A DNA stretch of 64,000 nucleotides from Dryocosmus kuriphilus. Taxonomy: Eukaryota; Arthropoda; Insecta; Hymenoptera; Cynipidae. Below are positions 22,346 to 36,500 of this stretch, piece after piece. Both the position numbers and the translations under genes were made by a program. The stretch lies in contig CM076189.1 in NCBI GenBank assembly GCA_038277395.1, positions 216,234,011 to 216,298,010 on the forward strand, written 5' to 3'. The notes under the pieces were generated by a model that searched no databases, was not told where the DNA came from, and saw only the letters and a program-made list of their open reading frames with translations. The number at the start of each line of letters is the position of its first letter. Position 1 is the first letter of the stretch.

Positions 22346-24013
22346 CGAGGCGGGTTTGAACTTTCATGGTAATGTTTAGAATGGATTTTGACGATAGAGT
22401 TTGTTTTTGCTGTATTTTTTCATTATTTAACTACGATTCATGTGAAATGTGTGAAAACTCGGTTCACGGCTGTTTTTTTTTTGTGGATTTTGCAATATTT
22501 AGAGCTTTTCCTCACTTTTTCAAGCTACATTTTGTTTTAATAAATTTAATCATTTTCATTGCTTATTTATTACTTTTTTGCTGTATTTTGCGACTTTTTT
22601 GGATATAGACAGTGATGCTTACTTGTAAACATTTTTGTTATGTATTATAAGTGTTTCACAAATTTTAGGGTTATGTGATATTGCCAGAAGTATAAATATG
22701 ATTTTCGGTATTTTCACTTCATGGCCAGCTAACTTCAATTCGTCAAGTGCATGGAAGTAACCTTTATTTTTTAAATATCTTCGTAACAAAAAATTTCTCA
22801 CCACAAGTGTATTTGGAAATTAGTTTGTATTTTTCAAGAGCTATTTAATGAAACAATAAAATCAATAAGCTATCGATCTTTTACAAAGATATAACAAAAA
22901 TAAGGGTTCCTCCCGTGTGCATTTGATGCCAGTGTTTTTTCCCTCAGCACTAATCGAAGTGAAATTCTAGCTAAGGATTAGGTGACAATGAAGTGAAAAT
23001 GCCTCATCTCAGAATATTCAAACAATTCAAATTTTTGTATGAAATTCTAAATTTTATTTTAAAAAATCATAATATTAATAATATTTATTCATTAGGGTCC
23101 TTTCAAGTATTACGTAACGCACTTTAGGTTTGAAAACCGCGATACATGGGGGGGGGGGGGGAATAATACTTTAAAATATATTGTTATAGTCAGTTATAAA
23201 TAACGACCTTTTTCGTAACAAACCTAATTAAGAATAAAATGAATAGCTACAAATTTCATAGGATGATCAATTACTGTAAGTGTCAAATTATAATACTATT
23301 TTGTTCTAACTTTCTACATTGGCAACAATATACTGAAACTTTTTGTAGAGCATCTGCGTTATGTATTACATTGACCATTCACTTGTTAAACCTTCACTTT
23401 CTTTTTCTTTATTATGGCTATTGCTGACGGTTCGAATAGTTTAAGAATCGCAAAATTTAACTGAATATTAAAACCAACTGAATAACGAATCCAAGGAAAT
23501 TTATAGCAACATTTTTTTTTTCTTTATTAAAAGCTTATATTCTAGAACTTGTGTTCATTTTATTTTTTGTTATTGAAATTATTTAGTGAGAATTTGAAAA
23601 AAAAAAAAACTTGCGTCATTGATTGAAAAGCTATAAATCTATAAAAAATAAAAAAGCTTATACAAATTATTTCAAAAATAAATTGATCGAAAAGGCAGGT
23701 TAATAATATTTAATGCAGGCTTGCATCTATCATAGTACTCGATTGGGGGCTCGACCAGTTGTGGTGCACTTTCCAGTTCTTATGCAATGCTAGATTTCAT
23801 TATAGAGAAATAGGAATTTATGTGTCAACTGGAAAACATCTCTATAACTTTCAATTTACGCGATCATTTACCTTGAAGTCATGCATTTTATTATCAAAGA
23901 TTACATAAAAAATCAATTACTATTGCATGAAGTTCCTTTTCATACTTAATAAAGAAACATTGAAACAGATTTTAAAGCTGTACATGGTTCAGTTTTATGT
24001 CCACTTTAGTGAA
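22346..24013. other. AT-rich intergenic stretch
   Basis: No gene is supported. A 14-G run at 23148-23161 follows ttacgtaacgc, a word that looks like the end of an old DNA-transposon copy, but no partner end was found. Confidence 0.45.
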
Positions 24014-24359
24014 CTATAATTAGGGTGTCTGCTCGTCGGGAAATCGGGGAAAACCGGGAAAATGACGGGAATTTACTTGACTGTCGGGAATTTTATTTCG
24101 TTCGAGAAAATAATTTTTTGTTAGGCAGTTTTTACATTATATCACAAAAGCGGATCGATGTGTCTTATCAGATCATATGCTATTTGACACTCCGGATATA
24201 GGCACATTATTTTGTTAGGCATAGGCACTTGTGGCTTACATGTGTTTCGTAGCGGTTTTGAAGATGGCATGAAAGCATTAAACTGGAATATAGAACAGTT
24301 TTTCAGATATTTATATTATTTATTCAAAGATAAACCTGTGACCTGTGACCAGTGGCAGA

Positions 24360-25130
24360 CAGAGCAATCACTATGTTGTCACGTTTGAAGTCTTGGGTAC
24401 AGGCAGTGGAAAAGGACAAAAAGAATGATATTGATTCAAAAAAGCCGATTCAAATTGTTTCTAAATGTATACATGATAAACTTGCAAGTGCAAAATTATT
24501 ATACCTTTTTTAACTGAGTTTCAATCGGATGCTCCTTTAGTGACTATTTTTTATGAAGAACTGAATTCTGTCACTACTAATATAATGGCTCTTATTGTCA
24601 AATCAGATGTTTTAGAAAAATCTACATCCGTAATACATGTGGACTTCAAAAACAACGAAAATTTGATTGATCCTAAGGAGTTAGACATAGACTTTGAAAC
24701 GAAAAGTGTTTTGAAAAAATGTATATGCTGCCTGTTCACAAAGATGCTAAGGTTGAAACTTATTTAAAATTCAAAAAATCGTATCTTAACTGCGTTAAAG
24801 CTATCGTGAGTAAAATTCAAGAATGCTCACCACTTAGATATAAATTGACAAAATACATTTCGTGTTTAGATCCAAACTTAATTGCACGAAATCCTGCAGT
24901 TGCTTCACAGCGCCTTGATTTATGTTTAGAACATTTACACGAAACAACCCAGTGACTCTCTGGATCAAATGCTGATGAAATAAAACAAGAGTACAGAGAT
25001 TTACTTCGTCTAAGGGTAGTGGAAGAAAGTATGAAAACGTATAATCGACATGATAAACACTTAGATACATTCTGGATGGAAATTATTCCAACAACGAATA
25101 ATTCGTATACGCATTTAAAACAGTGATGTT
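24360..25130 (+). pseudogene. Broken hAT-like transposase fragment
   Basis: Three stretches in shifting frames read as one degraded protein: 24540-24767 (ends DIDFETKSVLKK), 24719-24955 (KFKKSYLNCVKAI, YISCLDPNLIARNP), and, after an in-frame stop, DLLRLRVVEES ... HLDTFWMEI. The order and phrases (FETK, then CLDP, then a DTFW block) resemble C2H2/hAT-type transposase-derived proteins common in insects. Frameshift and stop codons make it non-functional. The family assignment rests on memory of the pattern and on the hAT-like ends. Confidence 0.5.
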
Positions 25131-25291
25131 GGATGTACGTGTGGCTCACAGTAGGTACGTAGAGGGTTTAAAAGAAAACAAGAAAGAAAAGGAAAAAGAG
25201 GCGCAGAAGGAATAAGAAAGAAAAATAATTGACCAAGAAATTTATATGTACATTACTGAAAAAAAACCAAAGCTTGACGTATAATTACGGG

Positions 25292-26819
25292 AAAGGACCC
25301 CGCACCAAATGTACAGAAAATAGCCTTATGATAAAAAATTATAAATATAATTTTTTTTTTACATTTTAGAACCTGAAAACTGAAAATTCAAAAGAAAAAA
25401 CTAAGAAAAATGGACAGATTTTCGACAAACACTTGTCAAAGTTTCAATTTTTACATGTATTTTTTAATGGGAAAATGCTTATTTTAGTGAAATGTTTTTT
25501 TTTCTCAAAACCTCTATGATAGATTTGGCCAAAGGTTTTATATTTTGACAATCAGACTTAACGTAACAACAAGTTCATATCCAGGAACTAAAAAGATTAA
25601 CGATTTTTTGGATATACAGCATGTTTTTGGGGGTGTTATACCTTAAACATCTAAGTATGAAAATCATCATTTCTTATTAACTACAATCACTATCACTTTG
25701 CCACAAAAAATCTTTTTCAGAATTTTTCAATGTAAATAGAGTTTCCTATTTTTGGGATCCTCAAAAATACCAATTCTGATTTTTGGCCTCCAACCCTTAT
25801 CGACAAAAACCACCCCACAACTACCACGAAGATAAGACTTTTTCAAAAAACATCTTTTTCAGAATTTTTCAATGTAAATCGTGTCTCCTATTTTTGGGAT
25901 CCTCAAAAATACCAATTCTGATTTTTGGGTTCCAACCCTTATCGCCAAAAACCACCCCACAACTACCACGAAGATAAGACTTTTTCAAAAAAAATCTTTT
26001 TCAGAATTTTTCAATGTAAGTCGAGTCTACTATTTTTGGGAATTGGTATTTTTGAGGATCCCAAAAATAAAAGACTCGATTTACATTGAAAAATTCTGAA
26101 AAAGATGTTTTTTGAAAAAGTCTTATCTTCGTGGTAGTTGTGGGGTGGTTTTTGTCGATAAGGGTTGGAGGCCAAAAATCAGAATTGGTATTTTTGAGGA
26201 TCCCAAAAATAAGAGACTCGATTTACATTGAAAAATTCTGAAAAAGATGTTTTTTGAAAAAGTCTTATCTTCGTGGTATTTGTGGGGTGGTTTTTGGCGG
26301 TAAGGGTTGGAGCCCAAAAATCAGAATTGGTATTTTTGAGGATCCCGAAAATAGTAGACTCTATTTACATTGAAAAATTCTGAAAAAGATTTTTTTTGGC
26401 AAAGCGATAGTGATTGCAATTAATAAGAAATGGTGATTTCCATACTTAGATGTTTAAGGTATCATAATAACACCTCCAAAAACATGCTGTATATCAAAAA
26501 AATCGTTAATCTTTTTAGTTCCTGGGTATGAACCTGTTGTTACGGTAAGTCTGATTGTCAAAATATAAAAACTTTAGCCAAATCTATCATGAATGTTTTG
26601 AGAAAAAAAAAAAACATTTCACTAAAATAAGCATTTTGCCATTAAAATAAATGTAAAAATTGAAACTTTGACAAGTGTTTGTCGAAAATCTGTCCATTTT
26701 TCTTAGTTTTTTCTTTTGAATGTTCAGTTTTCAGGTTCTAAAATGTAAAAAAAAAAAAAATTATATTTATAATTTTTTATCATAAGGCTATTTTCTGTAT
26801 ATTTGGTGCGGGGTGCTTT
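25292..26819. repeat. 1.5-kb near-perfect palindrome with internal 142-bp repeats
   Basis: The left arm begins gaccccgcaccaaat and the right arm ends atttggtgcggggtgc. The centre is at about 26040, where the arms almost touch. Within the left arm a 142-bp unit (tctttttcagaatttttcaa ... ccaccccacaactaccacga) starts at 25711, 25853 and 25995, and the same units are mirrored in the right arm. Frames such as 25783-25977 and 26123-26317 are mirror-image by-products. The element sits inside the hAT remnant and is therefore younger than it. Confidence 0.9.
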
Positions 26820-26884
26820 AAAGAATTTTGACGGAAAATGACGGGAATTTTGTATCAAGTCGAAAGTAGACGCCCTGTATAATT

Positions 26885-29800
26885 TATTTGCTTCTCTTTC
26901 TATTTTTGTTCAATGGACTTGAGGGATAGAATAACAACGAAACGAGGGACGTATGTACATCTAGATAACTTTTATTAACCAATATAATCGTTATCGTTAC
27001 AAATTACGCGGATGAGACATGCGCGAACGTGCCATTCAACGGATACAATGAAACGTTAACGTTACAATCAATGATTTTATGAATGAATGAATTAAACGCT
27101 CTTTATCACTATTTGAATTAAGAACTGGTTACTCGACAACATGTATGCATTTTCTTAATTACCTTCTTCTTTTACATTAATGTTCAATTGTGTTTCTGTA
27201 TAGTTGTGAGTATGCGTCACTTGTGCGCGTGTGTGTACAAACTTTGATAACTATAGCCGAAGACGTCAAAAAATTGCTACGTAATGTTAAATAACATCGC
27301 CGCGGATTTGCTTCCTGGAGTCAGGGCTTCCATATAAGTTTGCAACGTTTATAGTTACTAGAACGTATTCTATATATATATATATATATGTGTGTGTGTA
27401 CGCAATGGTCACACCTTCGTTAAACTTTCATCCGATTGGTTTGCCACGAAAAGAGTTAATGTTGAACCTCCTGTAGCCTATCAAACCTGACCTTGCTCTA
27501 GATAACCTGGAGAAAGTACGCACTGACTCACAAGTTTTACGTTCACAGTCAGGGATGGGATTCAAGCGTAATCATAAATCACCAGGTACAATGCATTGTA
27601 TAGAAATATAAAACTTATTAAAAAAAGAGTTATCGAACAATGAATAATTACTTATAAAAGAAATATATTAGTAACAATGAAATATCATGTGGAAAAGTTA
27701 CATAAATACTTTGGTAAAGCAGCTCTTTCAGGAGTGAATTAAATTCCTCATCCCTTTTATGTACAATATCTAGAGAATATTAATAAATATCTTATTAAAA
27801 AATATTGTCTGTTTCAGCGCAATAACGAAGTCAAACCGAGTCCTTAAATTCACTTGGGAAAGTTGGAAATAGAGAATACAGTATCAAATCGTTATAATTA
27901 AAATGGTAAGTTAGAAATAGAAAATAATTACCATATCGTAAAAATAAAAAAAAATCCAAATCCTAATGTTTCTAAAACTATCAGAATATCAAATAAATAT
28001 ATATATATATATCAGTTTTTCATTCCGTAGCAAAAAATTATTTTAATTCAATAATTATTTTTTGCTAGAGAATAATAGAAATCTAGAGTACATTGTGGTC
28101 CATTTAACCGTTATTTTCATATATCTGACTTTGAAAAAAGTTTACAACTTTTTAATAGGGGAAACGTTTGTCAATTGGTCAGAAAAGGTCATAGGCCTAA
28201 AGTTAGTTTTCAACTGCTGATTTTTTTGTTGACAAAACAACCGCTTTTCCCATCTCTGATTCACTTCATTTTTGCAAATCCGCGGCTCTGCTAGGCTTAG
28301 GTCTACTGTATATTTAAGATATCGGTGTACTTATTACAAGAATGTTCTCACGATACGAGCATATTAGAAAGACGTCGTTGCCGAATGAAAACGTCGCACT
28401 CGCTCGATTTCATTCACACTTTGAACGCACACTCATATAAGTTTCAGATTCGCGAGAATCGTGGAAGGATTTTAGGCAATTTATGACTGGACCAGGTTAA
28501 AGGGGTCGGATCTCGAGCTATGATCTTTCTGAGTGATTTAGCATTTTTACCTTTGTAAGGTTGGTCCGATGTGTCAGTGTTACTTTCACGCTTACATGAC
28601 CGTTTTAACGAAAGATGATGTAGCTTTGTCGACATTTCACTGATCACATTATTCGCGCTTTCCCGATACCCAGTGATACACGCAAGTCTCGGTCGCAGAG
28701 CGTCGGTGAAATGATACGATGAAACAATATTAGCCTACGAAATGGCAAAAAATCGGAAAACAAAGTGTGAAATGGCACGTTTTTCGTTTCACGAACGCTC
28801 TGTCCTATTTAATTTATTGATATTTACATCGCAGTCAGTACTCAGTCGCGCAATCAAATGCATTCATTTCTCATAATATATTTATATATGTATATGTATA
28901 TCAATCGTCATTTCGGATGTGTACGTATTGTAATACGCGTATGTATAATGTATTTCGACGCTATCTTTTCACGACTTTTTCATATCAATAATAATAACTT
29001 CTCGTTTTTCATAAATCTAATAATTAAAATATGTAGACTCGAAAGCTATGTAAGTACATACTTGGAGAATGGAGATTACGAGGTTGATGAAAAGGAGGGG
29101 TGCGGATAAATTCAATATTCCCTAACGTGAATCCCTCTTATGACGGCTTGATGAGACAATATTCAGTATTTGCGACCTAGAGTATTATGAACGATCGATT
29201 TTACTGAATTGGTCTTAGACACTAATCAGTAGTTAGTAATTTATCATTTTGTGATGAATTCGTTTAACCATGTATCGACTAACATACTCTAAAACCTACC
29301 TGTTGCACTTCCTCTGCCTACTATACCTAACGATATCTATTATTCATAGTTATATTTTAATAATGACTGGATTCTGTCTCTTCTCGTCTCCTTATCAGTG
29401 ATTTATACGCGATCAGCGCTAAAAAAATAACTACATTCTCTATACACACTTTTCGTTAACATCTTGCTCTTCATCCCAACTTCTTTAAAACTCTTTATTT
29501 TCCTCCTCGCAACTTTCTTACCAATTCGCCTCTTAATTCTTGTCACGCGATACTACATACGTAAGACAGTGCGATAAAGTATTTGAAAAAGTAGAAACAA
29601 TTTTGTACTTTGCGATGCGCAGTGAACACAGAATTGCGGGATAAAACAAATCAAAGAGTGTGTTTCTCACTCACTTGTTTCTCCATAAATTTGCGTTCGC
29701 GTGATTAAATGCCTTTGTACACTTGCCTCTCTGTTTGGCAAGGTATGATCACAAATTTTTCGTTTTTCCTCGTTTAAAACAACTCAATGAAATCTCCTCG

Positions 29801-30507
29801 TCCATGCATCGAGTTATGAAGGTTTGAACAATCATTCTCGACGCACGAGTGGTCAAGGTATAAAAGTAGAAAACACGACAATAGCATAAAATTTACTAGT
29901 GATTTTCGCGTGAAAGTAAATGCGCGCTACTCTGAAGTATTTCTTTTATGTAAGTATTGAATCATGGATGATATCACCCGTAGTCGTGGAATCCCACATC
30001 TTTATATCTGCAACAGTCAACCAGAATTCTGAATCTGAGTTTGAACCTCTCCATTTTCGGTGACCCTGTAAAAATACTGTTCTTCCTGCTTCAGCAGTGG
30101 ACACTGAATCTCACTTTAGAAGGAGTTCAGTCCCTATTTCACTGACTGAAAGAATAATGAAACGAGTAATAACCTCCAGTCCTTTGTTTGAAAGGGACTT
30201 ATTCGTTCGTTGTAACTCCGTCGAGTCAATCGGTGTACTTGCTTCTATAGGAAATTGAAACCCTATCTTGATCCTCCTCTCAGCTTTCAAAACGAAAGAA
30301 AAAATTGACCCATTGGTGTCTGAGGCGAGTCTCCGCAAGGTAGCTTCTCTGGTCATCTTTAATACTCATCCTCTTTAATCCCTCTTTAATATTTGCCCTT
30401 AAAACTTTTAGATCTAGCTTTCCATATTCTATCGCGGTTGTGACTCATCCCTTTATGAAACGAACGATCGATTCTCATAAAGTCGTTGCTCGTTTCTTTT
30501 TTCTTGT
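26885..30507. other. Intergenic sequence / possible otopetrin 3'UTR
   Basis: No coding exon is supported. The part next to the otopetrin stop may be its 3'UTR on the minus strand. A TA/TG microsatellite lies at 27371-27399. The 28.6-29.9 kb part is less repetitive than its surroundings but shows no recognisable gene. Confidence 0.45.
27371..27399. repeat. (TA)n(TG)n microsatellite
   Basis: An uninterrupted run of TA followed by TG dinucleotides, 29 bp. Confidence 0.9.
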
Positions 30508-33500
30508 TTACTCGAGACGTGCCTTGTAGCTAGTCTTCCATATCTCAGCAAGCGTAACAGCGCTGTGGAACCTGTGGAAGATGCAGAGTGGCAGAGTGAC
30601 CCTCTGCACAATCGCCCAAGCAAGGTATCCATAAAAGTCGAGTTGAACCGGGTTAAGGTTGACCTTATGAGCTTCGAAGGAGTAAATGACCCACATAGTA
30701 ACGTTGCACATTAATAGGAAGGTGACAATCTGTCGGCCAGGTTTGCTACGGTCATGTTCTGGCAGGTGGACTCTCCTGCGTGATACGTCAGAGATGAAGA
30801 GCATCTGCAGGACAACTTGAGTAACTGCTAAAAGGCCAGTGACCATCACTAGAAGATTTGGTTCATGGGTCAGTGCAGAAAGAGAACCAGCTATTACGCT
30901 GAAAGCGGCGTAGATAAAGAGACCGAAGGCGGAAACACGAAGTAGGATGTCGTTCAGGTCGCTCTGTTCTTCAGCTTTAAATTTCAAACTCTGGACACGA
31001 ATAAATCCGATGATGATGGCGATTATTGACAGTGCCATTAGGAGACAGTGTGATGCATCTGCCAAGTAGATGGCCAGAAGACCCATTCCTTTGTTGCGAA
31101 TCAGGACGAAGAAGCAGATTAGGCAGATCAAGGATCCCACCAAAAGAAGCAACCCGAAGAATAGTCCCTTGCTCGCTCCAACGCAATCCACTCGGCCATG
31201 TCCTGGATAATTGATAGAGAATAAGAGATATGAGGCATTCTGCAAGAAACCTTCCCAGATAACAATGTTTCAATAATCAAGATTTAATGTATGATTCAAA
31301 TCGAACTAAGGATTTAATTCTACAAAGGTTCAATACTGGGGAAGAAGTTAACTTAATTGTGTTGTTATTTGGGTAAGGTTTCTAAAAGGATTTCACTAAG
31401 TTATATTTCGTTCTGATCTAACGTCGTATGATCTTTTACTGACCAGTTCGAACAGTAGGCTTCCCCGTAGTTGTCCGTTTGGATTCTCCACTCTCGTTTA
31501 TGGACGGAGCGATTTCGCAATCACTTGGCGGTTCATCCCCTATTGGAGGGAAATGGGAGAGGTATGAGATCGGTTCGTGAGTGGTGAGTAGTGATTAGTG
31601 GCGGGGTTCGCGGCCCTGAATGGATTAGGTCAATACGGGGGGGCCTACTGTATTTTAGGCAATGTTCGGCATCTCATAACTTAAAAGTAACTCATTGGAG
31701 TTATAATAAAAGTTACACATTACCTAGGGGTTACTTCTTGCCTTATACTACTGAGAAATGAAGAAGATCGGCAAATTTCCAAATTCATATTTTTTCAAAG
31801 CTTTTCAGAAATGATTTCACTGAATTCTAACGAATTTCACTGAAACTTCCGTACACTGCTTTTTGGCGAAGCCCCTCTTATTTAGCCAAAAGTACTCAAA
31901 ACTTGAAATTGACTCTAATTTGGTTTAAACATAGAAGAGTGCTCTACATTCTTGCATCTAACTACAGGGGTACTTTACATACTACGCACATTATCTCGAT
32001 CAAGTTTTCTCAGGAAGTGTAATTAATTAACATAATAGAGATATTTAACGAACCTGCATGTGCGAGAGCAACAGCCCTCCGTGAAAGCATCGCCTCCAAA
32101 CGACGTTCTAAGTCAGCTTCTGCCTGTCTTGGCCAACGTGGATGACGACCAATATGTTTCCACATAACATATATCACAGCAGCACCAATCAGACTGTACT
32201 CAATTATAAATGGATACAAATAGGGAGCTGCATCCTGAACTGTAGTACCCATGATACTAACTCGCTCACAAGAATTCTTTTTCGTAATGTTAGCAGTGAG
32301 CGCCTCTGCATAAATTCCGAAATTCGATCCCCAGTAGGTGGTTTCATTGCTTGAACTATTCGGAAGGCTGGAGTTGACATCATAAGCTTGTGGAATGTGA
32401 TTCTTGCTGAAGGATTTTGGAGAGTCAAACAGTCCTGCAATGAACTGTGATATCGTTGTTTGTACAGTCGTGGTTGTTGTAGTGGTCGATGGAGTTGTCA
32501 TCTCCTTCCATGTGTTGTTACTAGCAGGTGTAAAAGTTGTTAAGAATGTAGAGAAAGTTGTGGCAGCTGTTGTTGGCTGTCTTGTCGGAATTGTGGGGAA
32601 TGGTGTGGTTGATGTAGTGGTGGTGGTAGTCGATGGGGTTGTGGATGTGGTTCTCCAGGCATCAGTTGTTGTTGTTGTAGCTGTTGTAGCTGCTCGTGCA
32701 ACAGACTTTGCTGTGGTTCTAGCAACTCTGACCATGGATGCCACGGTTGTCTTCACCGCCCTAATGGCTGTTGGAGACTTCGTTGTGGTCCAATAAGAAG
32801 GCAACCTTCGCAGCTGACCCATGTCACGAGGTTCGAGACCCAAGATTCCATCAGAATTCAGTAGGGTGTGATCCTTGATACTTGCTGTAACAAATCGTTT
32901 TGAATGATTAGATTTCGTTAGGAGAATAGACTTTATTGAATATTCTAAAAAGGCTAGAAGCAACTAAGGGAGTGCCTACCCAATAGTCCAAGTTCTTTTC
33001 TTCCTAGGGTTTTGTGATAAATTGTGATGTCCTTCAGAGTTTCTAATACTAATGTTCGTATCCAGACGCAAAGATTTGTCGCCACTACGTGCATTAAACC
33101 AAACCGAGCGATCACCTTAAACCGGTGGATATTCAGCTGAAAAACAAAGGTGGATGTTTGACTTTAGTCAAAGAATCGAGAATATTGACATATTATGAAG
33201 AGAGAGGAAATATTTAGTAACATACTCTAGAGTTCATGAAGATGAAGTACATCTGCATGAAGGTGAAGATCATCTGTAGAGCAGGATTCACTCCTTTCAA
33301 AATCTGATAGCATGGTGAAGTTGGCAACACTTCAAAGAAAGTTCCGAATTCCAGTCCATTGTAGACCATTGTTCCCAAACCGAATGCTGGAAGAGAAATT
33401 AAATTCTGAGATTGAATTTTTATGAACTGAATTATTATTGAAGTTCTGATCTTACCAATAGCACCCATTCTGAGGAAAAAGCTTCCATGGCTTTGATCAT

Positions 33501-36500
33501 TCTGAGTGGTTTTCCGATTGCGAGTAACGACAGCAGCCTCCACATCTGCGGATTCCTGAAATAGACGGTCTTGTGTTAAACTATAAAATGAAAGATTTAT
33601 TTCAGCCATTTGGCACAGCACTCTATTCAAACGTCCGTGTTTATATGATAAATTTACTTTATGTAGGTATATAGAAGTACAAACAATAGGAATTATAACT
33701 CGAGATAAAAGTTTCAAAGTTAGAACCATTGATAATATTTGCAAATTTTATGAAAGTTGTATGGGGGAAGGATTAAAATCTTTAAGGAATCAGAGAGAAA
33801 AACATACAAAGTCGCGAGGAGTCTTAAATACTCATGTCCGGTTTAACAAAGCTGAATGGCTGGATTATTTATTTTGAGTTTCACGTAGTGTTCGATCTAA
33901 GGCTTGATGCTGATCCCCTATATAGAGCCAGAAGTGGCAAACTAACCTAATTACGTCACCTCTCAGTGTATATCCCCTCCTTTGTTTCGTAACATTATGT
34001 CTAGTTTTTTAGTTTACTATCCTTGCGAGCCCGTATAAATATGTTTCGTAGAAAACCACAAGTTTCCGATTTTTAATGGGAAATTTCTAGTTGAAAGGAA
34101 TATTATAATTCGGTTTAAAAGCTTCCTTAGACATACCTTCTTCTTCTCTCTTTTTTGATCTTTGTCTTTCTTGTCTTTCTTTTTCTTATCTCTGTCTTTT
34201 GCTTCTTTAGATGCCTTTGGTGGTCTTGGAGGAGGTGGGGGTGTCTCAACCCCTCTGGAGCAGCAGGCACTTTCCTGAAGGAGGAAGCAGAATACGTAGA
34301 GCAGAAACAGGATGCTAATTCCATAAAGGTAGGTGAAAAAACCTTCGTAATAGTATGCAGGTATTCGATACGTAACCACATCGCTTATTACGTAGGCAAT
34401 GCACATAACCACTAGGAGCTTTGCATATATAAAGCTCATGATGATGAAGAGGGACGTTCTGAAACAAGAAAATAAACAACAATTTAAAAATTTAAATCAG
34501 AATTTGCAGATTTCAAAGAAATTGGTTTAATAGGGTTTCATAAAACTAATTCCTATATTGATAACAATGATAGACACTTTGGTAAAGTCACTTCCGAAAC
34601 TTGAAAATGTAGAATATATTACCAAATCATAAATATGGAAACGGAAATTTTGGAATAAACAAACTGAATCATTCTTTTTCAATAACTTTAAAATAATTTG
34701 ATAAATTACTGGGGAGATTTTTCCCGGTAAGAAGGGGTGTATTGAAATGTATTTCAGTGATTTTAATTATGGTAACATTCACGTTTTGAATCTAAATGAA
34801 TGTCGTTTTCTGCCGTTAACATTTTAATTCATATGAACGTAAAATATTTGCATCCCATTTCAATCCTGTTTAATTCCATTATTCCATGATGATTGCTGTC
34901 AATAAATGAACACATTTTAATTTTTGTGAAGAGGATAGAAATTGAAGGCAATTGTTAATCCTGTATAATGCCTTAAGGCGCGGACAAATGTTGAAGTCAA
35001 TCTAATTCCTTCCGTGAAGTATAATTGTCAACATTTTAATCCCGAAAAATTTCGTTTAACTAAAATTTAATTAATATTAATGAAAATTATTTCAAACATC
35101 GTGGAATGTGTAGCGTTTTCGAATCCAAACGAATGCCGTTTTTTTTTTTTGCTATGTTTGAAATCATTTTAATCTGTTTCAATGCACATCTTACCGGGTC
35201 CTTTTAGAAGTTAAGAAACATATTTGTTTCAGCAATTAATTACAGTGTAGATCATAAAAGTAGATAGTAATTTTAAGACAGAAAATTAATGTTGAACGTT
35301 TCAAAGATTCATTCATCTAGCCGATTTTTTATACACAGTTCATCCGCCGTAGTTATTTGTAAAAATAACGTTTAAAAAAAGTTGATTTGAAAATTTTCGG
35401 TGTAATATTCTTATTCATAGTTATAAAGAGTACATAGGAAAAATTCGTTATAGTGCAATGTTTAAATCAATAGATCAATTTTTTTTCAAAATACCAAAAC
35501 GTATTTTAAAATGATATATTATTGTCCACTTTACTTAACAGAAAAATTGTACCTCTGCGTGTATGAGTATTTAAATCTTATGATTTTGTTACTTTATGAT
35601 AAGATATCGGTAGATTATATTATTAATTTCGATAAATGCAATTTAAGAAGTTTGTTGCTTCTTAAAGGCCAGTTTCAAATTTTTTCTAATAACTTTTAGC
35701 CTACAGATTTTAATAAAATCTTTTAATGAATTATTTTTAAAACAAAGACTTCAAATAAAAAATTTAATTTAATCTTAAATGTAAAGCGATCTCGGCACCT
35801 AAATTTAGAAAATTATTTATATGTTTTTTTCTCAGAAAGAATTTAGAAAATAGGTAACATAATAAGAGTTTGACAACTTTTCGAAAAAATATCTTATTAT
35901 TTGCTTTTAATATTTATAAAATGCTGCACGGTGAACCTCAACCAAGTTCAACCTGAAAGTCTTGGCAGCTCAACTGTACTTTGCATAATACAATTTTGTG
36001 ATGATATACAGACAATTTAAGCACAAAATTAAAATAATCGTTAGACAGCTTTTTGAAAAAAATGCAAATTTTTTTTTGTGGAAATTGTTTTATTTATTTT
36101 ATGCGTGACTTATTTTTTATGAAAAGTGAAGTAAAAATGTCCTGTGAAGTATGTCTCTAAAATGATTTTCCACAGTTCTACGAAGGGTTTTTTACTGACC
36201 AAAAGTCCTTTTCATATAAAATGTTACTGAAAAACATTGGCACTCAGCATTTATCTACAGTATATGAGTACCTGATGAGCCGCAAGTATTTTAAGCAAGA
36301 AATAAAACTAATCGCCAGACAGCTTTTTTTTAAAAACGGGAAATATTTTTTTGTTTTTTGTTTTGTAATTAATGTAACATGATGGTAATTTTGCATTAAA
36401 AATAGAGCAAAAAAGTCTTATACAACATTTATGTGAAATAATTACCCACAGCTCTGCGAAGGTTTTTGTAACAATTTATAAAATTTTTGTATAAAAACTT

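Larger units (their letters stand above)
24022..26876. mobile_element. hAT-type transposon remnant carrying a nested foldback element
   Basis: The terminal inverted repeats are agggtgtctgctcg (24022) and, reversed, agggcgtctactttcg (ending 26876). They are flanked by near-identical 8-bp direct repeats, ctataatt at 24014-24021 and gtataatt at 26877-26884 (7/8), the duplication size typical of hAT elements. Between the ends lie fragments of a transposase-like frame (24540-25130) and a 1.5 kb palindromic element at about 25292-26819. Repeated cgggaaa/gacgggaattt words occur next to both ends. Confidence 0.7.

Noticed and set aside
23148..23161. 14-G run as a regulatory quadruplex
   Set aside because: Probably the decayed end of a transposon copy; no promoter or gene nearby to regulate.
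25783..26317. Repeated frames containing NPYRQKPPHNYHEDKTF
   Set aside because: Translations of the 142-bp repeat in the palindrome; they are mirrored on both strands.
30111..30356. 81-codon minus-strand frame downstream of otopetrin
   Set aside because: No recognisable domain or exon borders; it lies in the presumed 3'UTR.
32404..32796. 130-codon plus-strand frame rich in Val
   Set aside because: It is the antisense of the Thr-repeat otopetrin exon (ACN/NGT codons read as Val on the other strand).
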